DNA from: Tetraselmis striata
Taxonomy: Eukaryota > Chlorophyta > Chlorodendrophyceae > Chlorodendrales > Chlorodendraceae
DNA: 64,000 bases
NCBI GenBank assembly: GCA_006384855.1
Contig: VCJN01001279.1
Location: 1 to 64,000 of the forward strand
Direction: 5' to 3'
The position numbers and the translations under genes are program-made. The stretch's first letter is position 1, and the number at the start of each line of letters is the position of its first letter. Below are positions 58,016 to 64,000 of the stretch, one piece after another. The notes beneath the pieces are model-generated. The model made no database searches, was not told the origin of the DNA, and saw only the letters and a program-made list of their open reading frames with translations.

Positions 58016-58844
58016 AACACGTGCGTGGTGCTGGCAGCATGTAACACAGCTGAGATATGTCTCTTATCATCAACAGAAACCATACCGCAACAGGCGATTA
58101 GCATGTGCCTAGAAATGCAACGTTGTTCGATGCACAATTGAACCGGCATTATTGCATTATAAGCAGTACTTTGAGGCTGCACACAAGAAAGACCATGCCT
58201 GCCGGAAAAATCATGGTCGACCATGGTTAACCATGGTCATCATGGTTAAACATGGTTTAACGACGGCGGCGGCTCTGGTCACATGGCGGTTGTAAAATGG
58301 GTTCTGTACATAGTCGCACCCGCGCCCGCGCCCGCTAAGTCCGCGCACCGCCGTGGTTCGCGCGCGGCGGGGCCGCCCCACTACGAGGAAATTCGCCAAC
58401 GGCGAGATTCAAACCTGCACAGTATGGGCGTGCGCGCGTACAGAGCCCCGCTTTGTCGCTCAGGCCGCAGCCTAAAAGTAAGAATGACGCGTTGTTTTGT
58501 TATTTATAATCCTTACCCGGTACCAAGCGGCTCGCTGTACCGCACGCCCGGGCACCGATTTATTTGAAGTCAAGCTGCTAAAACCAGTTCATTATTTTTG
58601 ACGCATGTAGTACCTAATTTCTGCTACTGTACGCATACTGCAGTACATGGTTACATGAGCTATAGCTGCAAAAAAATGTACTGCTACTGCTCCGCACATA
58701 TATAGTCGCTACTACCAGCATGCGGACGGTACAGGTACTGCCTGTACAGTCCGCATACCCCCTTGCTGTTACTTTATATATGTTAAATTAGGGCTTTCAC
58801 AAAAAGCGCACTACAAACCAAACTACAAGCCCCCTTGCTGTTTT

Positions 58845-59005
58845 TTTTTCCGCCCCCGGGACAGGACTGGCACCAGTGAAACCCTTGCAGCGTCTCTACG
58901 ACGGCCGTTTAGGCAGCAATCCAGTTACGGAAAGCCCTGGGTAGGCGACGCTCCGTTATAGTCATCAAGCAAATTGCCGAAGCATTCTGCAGAACTAACA
59001 ACCCA
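58845..59005 (-). repeat. R1 repeat, copy 5
   Basis: Inverted copy from a T-run with CCGCCCCCGGGACAGGACTG to GCCGAAGCATTCTGCAGAAC. It is separated by ~130 bp from copy 6 in the opposite orientation, so the pair could form a hairpin. Confidence 0.75.
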
Positions 59006-59129
59006 AAATTATGACGGTGATACCCCCACCGCGGGCACTCCACCAACATATGCTCGATAGTCTCACATTCACCTCCGCCACATGCAGGGCAGTGTTCAAG
59101 GTTGTTACTGTAGCGACATAGCGACTAAG

Positions 59130-59305
59130 GGCGAGCAGTTAGTCTTGCAGAATGCTTCGGCAGTTTGCTTGATGACTATAACGGAGCGTCGCCTACCCAG
59201 GGCTTTCCGTAACTGGATTGCTGCCTAAACGGCCGTCGTAGAGACGCTGCGAGGGTTTCACTGGTACCAGTCCTGTCCCGGGGGCGGAAAAAAAAGGCGA
59301 GCGAG
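59130..59305 (+). repeat. R1 repeat, copy 6
   Basis: Direct copy containing AGTCTTGCAGAATGCTTCGG, GAGCGTCGCCTACCCAGGGC and CCAGTCCTGTCCCGGGGGCG, ending in a run of A. Confidence 0.75.
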
Positions 59306-59409
59306 TTGCAGGGTTCGGCAAGATTGTCAGAAAATGAATGTTGTCGAATAAGGTAGTGGAAATTCGTGGAATCCTTAGGGCGGGTTGAAAACCCATGTGG
59401 AAAACCGAA

Positions 59410-59665
59410 ACGAGTAGGGCGGACCTTTCGTGGCCGGGTATTTTGATGGCAGTGTTTTAGACGGCGATCCAACAGGGTTGGAAATTCTGTCACTGGCCTT
59501 CAATTAATATTGCATAATTCTTCGGCAATTTGCTTGTTAACTACAACGGAGCGTCGCCTACCCAGGGCCTTCCGTAACTGGATCGATGCATAAACGCCCG
59601 CCGTTGAACGCTGCAAGGGTTTCACTAGCTGGTGCGAGTCCTGTCCCGGGGGCAAAAAAAGTAGA
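59410..59665 (+). repeat. R1 repeat, copy 7 (long form)
   Basis: Long copy with the 5' part AGTAGGGCGGACCTTTCGTG and TTGATGGCAGTGTTTTAGAC, then the common core and an A-run after CCTGTCCCGGGGGC. Together with copy 3 it defines the fullest visible extent of the family. Confidence 0.75.
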
Positions 59666-59994
59666 AATGATTTTTAGCGCTGCATGCTGCGGGTCAAACA
59701 AATGTATAAGGTGGACCGGTGAGTGACGCAGCGTTACCCGATTTCGATTTTCGTGACTACTGTACCGGCGTCATTAATTAATTGTGACTAATTTACCGGC
59801 GTCATTAATTAATTAAAGGTCACTGGTGAGAGGCTACTAGGTTTTTTAGGGTTGGATCATTCTCTCACATTCCTCACCGAGACAGAAGGATCAGCATTTG
59901 CAGGGTTTCGCAGGTTCGGACGAAGGTTATTATTGTGAAATATGATGAATAATTCCAAGCGACATCATAAAAGCCAGGGAAAGTTGATAAAAGC
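59666..59994. other. Spacer between R1 and S1 copies
   Basis: It holds a short direct duplication (ACCGGCGTCATTAATTAATT occurs twice near 59764 and 59797) and no gene that I can support. Confidence 0.4.
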
Positions 59995-60070
59995 AAAGTA
60001 AAGTAAAGTTCGCCCCGGGTTACCGGCCGAAGCCGCCCCAACACTTGACCTCGTGCGCCAAATGCAGGAA
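59995..60070 (-). repeat. S1 SINE tail-only copy
   Basis: Only the 3' tail is present (CAAGTGTTGGGGCGGCTTCG...CGGGGCGAACTTTACTTTAC on the minus strand), without the tRNA-like head. This is a 5'-truncated copy, as expected when reverse transcription starts at the tail. Confidence 0.6.
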
Positions 60071-60995
60071 AGGTGATATAGTATGTATCAGAAATCAAGA
60101 AAGCAAGGTATCATCATCATTATTATTATCACAAGTGCACAGGTATGGTAAATTATAAACCCGGGAAGTATACATTACATGCACGGTGATTAGTCGATTC
60201 AACTAGTTCATGCAATCATACTGTTTTGTTATTTGGTTAAGCTAGTAAAGGCGATCATATTGGTTTGTTTGGTTAAGCCAATCAATGCTATCAATTGGGG
60301 TTGGGGTTGGTGTTGTATTCCTTGCAGTTTGTTGTACGATCGGTGAATGGCATGCGCGGCAGACGAGCCTAATCAAACTCACCCGCCATGTTATTCTTAT
60401 CGCATAGGCGCGGTAGTAGAACCCTTTAACAATAAGATGCGACTGCTCGTTATTGGCCTACTGGTCCCCATGCCAGCGATGAACACGCAAGAACTGAAAG
60501 GGCAGTCACATCCGGGACCCGCGCCTTAACCGCCCCCCAAGGGATACAACCGGCAAAGTAAAATCCAAATCACCACTATGAGCAGAGCTGACTCACACAT
60601 CACGCAACTCCTTTGTTCATGCATACGTAGTTTGTAAGTACTCGTGGCAGTACTTAGTGAAACATGGCTCTTACTCGTAGCGTTTGGCGAATTGAGTTGG
60701 TTGCAGAATGTAATCTCTTACAAGTTGCTGGTAGGTGGCATTCGATATATTTATCCTATAGCGGTCCGACTCGGCACCGCGGACAGGCAGCTAGTATCAT
60801 GATGATTAAGGAGTTGTAGCGCGAACTGTATGTTACAAGGAATATTATTGGCGTCTGGTTGTGGAAGTACCAGTAAATAATACGCGTGCTGAAATATCAG
60901 TACGGCAGTACATGCGCGTGCTGAATACTTGGCCATAATCTCGGCGTCACTGGTTTATGGCGGTATTAGGGTAGTCGCTAGGCGCAACCCTAACA
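60071..60995 (-). other. Presumed 3' LTR of the Ty3/gypsy element, plus unassigned flank
   Basis: On the minus strand, TGTTAGGGTTGCGCC begins at 60995 directly after a purine tract, as an LTR start should. The LTR end and target duplication cannot be fixed because the 5' LTR is outside the window, so how much of this stretch is LTR is unknown. No gene was seen. Confidence 0.4.
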
Positions 60996-61008
60996 TTCCC
61001 ACCCCTCT
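60996..61008 (-). promoter_or_regulatory. Polypurine tract of the Ty3/gypsy element
   Basis: AGAGGGGTGGGAA on the minus strand lies immediately before the putative LTR start TGTTAGGG and downstream of the integrase C-terminal region. In LTR retrotransposons this tract primes plus-strand DNA synthesis. Confidence 0.65.
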
Positions 61009-61111
61009 GATAAATGACGAACCCGGAAAGTGTCTGTTCGCGTCGCCGAAGGCCTGGCGCAGATGTCGGTTGGCGGTGGAAGCGTGATATAGCAACAGCA
61101 TCAGCAGCGTG

Positions 61112-63899
61112 TCAACGCTCCGGGATGGACTCTGGAAAACGCGACGGGTGGCGCGCTCGGAGGTTGGCGTATTCCTTTGAGCGTAGCGTGTCTTGCAGAT
61201 GTCGGCTCGTCCTCGCGAAATCGTGTAGCGCCTCGACACGTCGCAGCGCGCTGTATGGCTCCCAACTGTCATGACTTGAGTCGTAGTTCAGCCAACGCAC
61301 CAGAAAGACGAGGCAGAGTCCTCGCTTGAACAGATCCTCGCGGCGTTCGATAGAGAAATCGAGCACGCGTTCAAAGACGAACTCGTCGACACGGGGCTCC
61401 ACACTGGACGGTATTGTATCGGGCTGTGCATCTGGGTTGACGCACTTGCGCAGTCGACTGATGTGAAACACATTGTGGCAGTCGAACGTTGGTGGCAGGC
61501 GCAGACGATACGCCTAGCTGGAGATCTTGGCTGTGACCGGGTAGGGGCCGATGTAGCGCTGTCGGAACTTGCGCGCCGGCTGGTTGCGTATGAGCAAGTG
61601 GTCCGTTGAGAGCCAGACTTTGTCTCCTTCAACATGATACTCCTCAATGATGAGTTTTCTCAGTTCAGAATCATTGGGTATACATACCTTATCTGCCATG
61701 TAGTAGAGACCACCAGTCTCATCTTGTCGCACACCGTTGGGGGTGCGTCCATGACTGTAGGCAACATCAGTGATGTAGGCAGCTTTGATCTTGTTTATTA
61801 GCTTGCTGTCAATTTGCAAGGCGGACATTGCTGACAAATAGTCCTGCATTTGTTCAAGGTCAGCTTCGACCGGCTGGTTTTCATATTCAGTCACTGCATA
61901 ATGCAAGTCAGGGCGGCGAGAGAGAGCATCAGCCTCATTGTCAGCGCCTTTGCGATATAATATCTGCAACACAGGTTCATTAGTCTGTGGGTTGACTGCC
62001 ATGTATGGTGAAATTTCATGTAACCATAGGGCATGGCGTCTGCCTAGTCCTTCCTGTGTAGGCAAATGCCTCAATGTGGCATGGTCAATTATAACTGTAA
62101 TACGGCGACTGCCTTCCAAGTAGCAGCGCCATTCTTTCAGAGCACATGCCACACCCAAGACCTCTTGGTCATAGGTGGGATAATTTGTTTGTGCAGCCTG
62201 CAATGTCTTTGCATAATAGCTGCAGGGGTGTAAGTGGCCATCAGCAATAGCCTGGAGCAGAAGTGCACCTAAGGCATATTTGCTGGCGTCAGTAGCCACT
62301 ACAAACTCAGCATCTTTGCCGGTGACAGGGCTTGCCAGCACTGGGGACTGGCACAAGGCTTGCTTCAGTTTCACAAATGCAGCTTGGCATTCAACTGTCC
62401 AATGAAATGTTTTATCCTTTCTTGTGAGGGCATATAACGGTGCTGCAATAGCAGAATAATTGCGCACATAGCGTCGGTAAAAATTGCAGAACCCAAGATA
62501 TTGTTGGACATTCTGAACGTTCTTAGGCCTGGGCCAATCCTGAACAGCCTTGATTTTATTAGGCGAGGGTCTTAGGCCAGTGTGTGATACCATATGTCCA
62601 AGGTATTCTAGTTCATTCTTGGCAAACCAGCATTTCTGTAATCGTAGTTTAATGTCATTAGACTCGAGCATAGTAAGAGCTGTGTCCAAATGTTGCAAAT
62701 GTTCCTCAAGCGAGTTGCTAAAAATCAAGACATCATCCAGGTATACAAGTATAAAGGTATGCTTGTGTGGCTGGAGTATAGATGTCATCACGCGTTGAAA
62801 AGAGGAGGGAGCACTGGTGAGTCCAAATGGCATTACTAGCCACTCGAGTTGGCCATAGACAGTTCGGAACGCTGTCTTAGGGGCATCAGATGGATTAATC
62901 CGGAGTTGGTGATAACCTAAGGCGAGATCAACAGCTGAATAGACAATAGCACCAGATAGCATATCAAGTAATGCATCAGCAGGTGGAACAGGAACTCAAC
63001 CTTTTTGGTGTACTTATTCAATTGACGGTAGTCAATGCACATGCGCAGACCGCCATTGGCCTTGCGGGCGAAGAGAACAGGAGCTGCATATGGAGAGAAG
63101 GACTCCTGTATAAACTGTTTCTCAAGAAAAGAATTCAGTTGTGTTCTTAGTTCCTCTAATTCTGCAGGTGATAATCTGTATATTTTTCATGCAGGAACTT
63201 GAGCATCAGGAACAAGAGGGATCTCATGATCAAGACCAGGGCGTAATTGTGGAAGGTTGTCAAGCGGAGAGCATATTGGTTTATGCTTTCGCAATAAGTC
63301 TCTAATCTGAGCGGTATAAGCTGCAGACTGGTCAGTGTCAATTGTATTTATCTCATCATCAATATCGAGCTCATCACTCTCTTTGGTGGCATTGTATTGT
63401 TTAACAATGGCGCAGAAATAAACTGTGTCAGGGTCATGCTTGGCAATCTCTCTGGCCATGGCATGAGCATGAACCATTCTGACATTAGCCTGGCGGGGCT
63501 CTGTTTGGCATTGGACTTTTAGTCCTGTGGAAAATGTCATCAGACCAGATCCCCAATCAACATGTGGGTTGTGTTGTTTCAGGAATTGCATCCCTAAAAC
63601 CAGATTGAAATTATGTTGTAACGGTGTGACTGTGAAGTCAATGGGTATTGTGTAATTGTTGATATTTAATTCAGGGGTGACTTTTTGTGAAGCGAGAATC
63701 ATTCTACCATCAGCAAGAATAACTCTTACTTTGTTTTGAAGTGGTGTAGTTGGTATTTTATTTTCTTTGACATACTTGGTGCTGGCAAAGTTCAAAGTAG
63801 CACCGCTGTCAACCAGTACTGAAGGTGTTATATTAAATTCAGCACATGTGGGATGTAACAGCAATAAGTCATGATCAGACTTGCTGGTAACAAAACATT
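61112..63899 (-). pseudogene. Decayed Ty3/gypsy pol: protease, RT, RNase H, chromodomain tail
   Basis: On the minus strand, 63864-63187 encodes an aspartic protease (VDSGATLNFAS, LVLGMQFL) and the RT entry. It is followed by an in-frame TGA (63187-63189), the fingers region ([10 protein letters not shown]), a frameshift near 62985, and then 62962-61514 with PFGLTSAPSSFQRVM, YLDDVLIFS, GFCNFYRRYV, the RNase H part (ATDASKYALGALL) and ADALSRR. The integrase zinc finger and DDE core are missing: the frame passes from LRKLIIEEYH straight to GDKVWLSTDHLL and RYIGPYPV. A last frame (61471-61112) holds FHISRLRKC and a chromodomain-like segment (FLVRWLNYDSSHDSWEP). A TAA at about 63898 separates it from gag-side sequence. 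The element cannot be autonomous as it stands. Confidence 0.88.
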
Positions 63900-64000
63900 A
63901 TTCTGTCATCATACGTGACTGATGGGACTTTGTGGCTTTTGGTTTATATTCCTTACCTTGCTGTTCAGCCAGCATGGTTTTGAGCTCTTCAGTGGTAACG
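63900..64000 (-). pseudogene. Gag-side sequence of the gypsy element, truncated by window edge
   Basis: The minus strand reads LKTMLAEQQGKEYKPKATKS up to the TAA that separates it from the protease frame. Gag proper and the 5' LTR lie beyond 64000. Confidence 0.45.

Overview
This window is nuclear DNA from a GC-rich eukaryote, most likely a unicellular green alga. A plant-type B3 DNA-binding domain places it in the green lineage. Genes are split by many short GT-AG introns (a few GC-AG), the splice phases reconstruct clean proteins, and telomere-like CCCTAAA/CCCTAAAA tracts are scattered through introns. Runs of 10 to 35 C (sense strand) fill almost every intron. A prasinophyte-type genome is my guess from these traits; no species can be named.

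Layout. 79-1965 (+): 3' part of a B3 plus chromodomain gene. 2891-8008 (-): a four-exon, uninterrupted hAT-transposase-like gene (BED finger, DDE-type core, C-terminal region). 8182-17506: a ~9.3-kb giant inverted repeat (foldback-like element) with a 9-bp candidate target duplication, inserted just upstream of the hAT-like gene and itself carrying a 1.86-kb nested insertion in its left arm. 17516-22500: gene-poor DNA with relics. 23008-25638 (-): protein kinase gene. 27544-40095 (+): acetyl-CoA synthetase, 22 exons, 740 aa with a transit-like N-terminus. 41476-45771 (+): SET-domain protein, 7 exons, 362 aa. 46368-48479 (-): secreted-looking protein with ten Kazal-like cysteine repeats. 52820-55853 (-): three-exon, 872-aa multi-pass membrane protein ending in a HET-like domain. 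56560-60994: repeat-rich DNA with a BED-finger relic. 60995-64000 (-): 3' half of a decayed Ty3/gypsy retrotransposon.

Two short interspersed families recur: R1 (up to ~250 bp, A-rich 3' end, seven copies) and S1 (tRNA-derived SINE with a pol III-type head and a fixed tail, several copies). Both lie in introns and intergenic DNA.

The genes do not form a pathway. The items that most deserve follow-up are the giant foldback element, the B3-chromodomain fusion, the membrane-anchored HET-like protein, and the combination of poly-C introns and GC-AG splice sites. All exon boundaries were derived by eye from splice consensus, phase and family motifs; no search was run.
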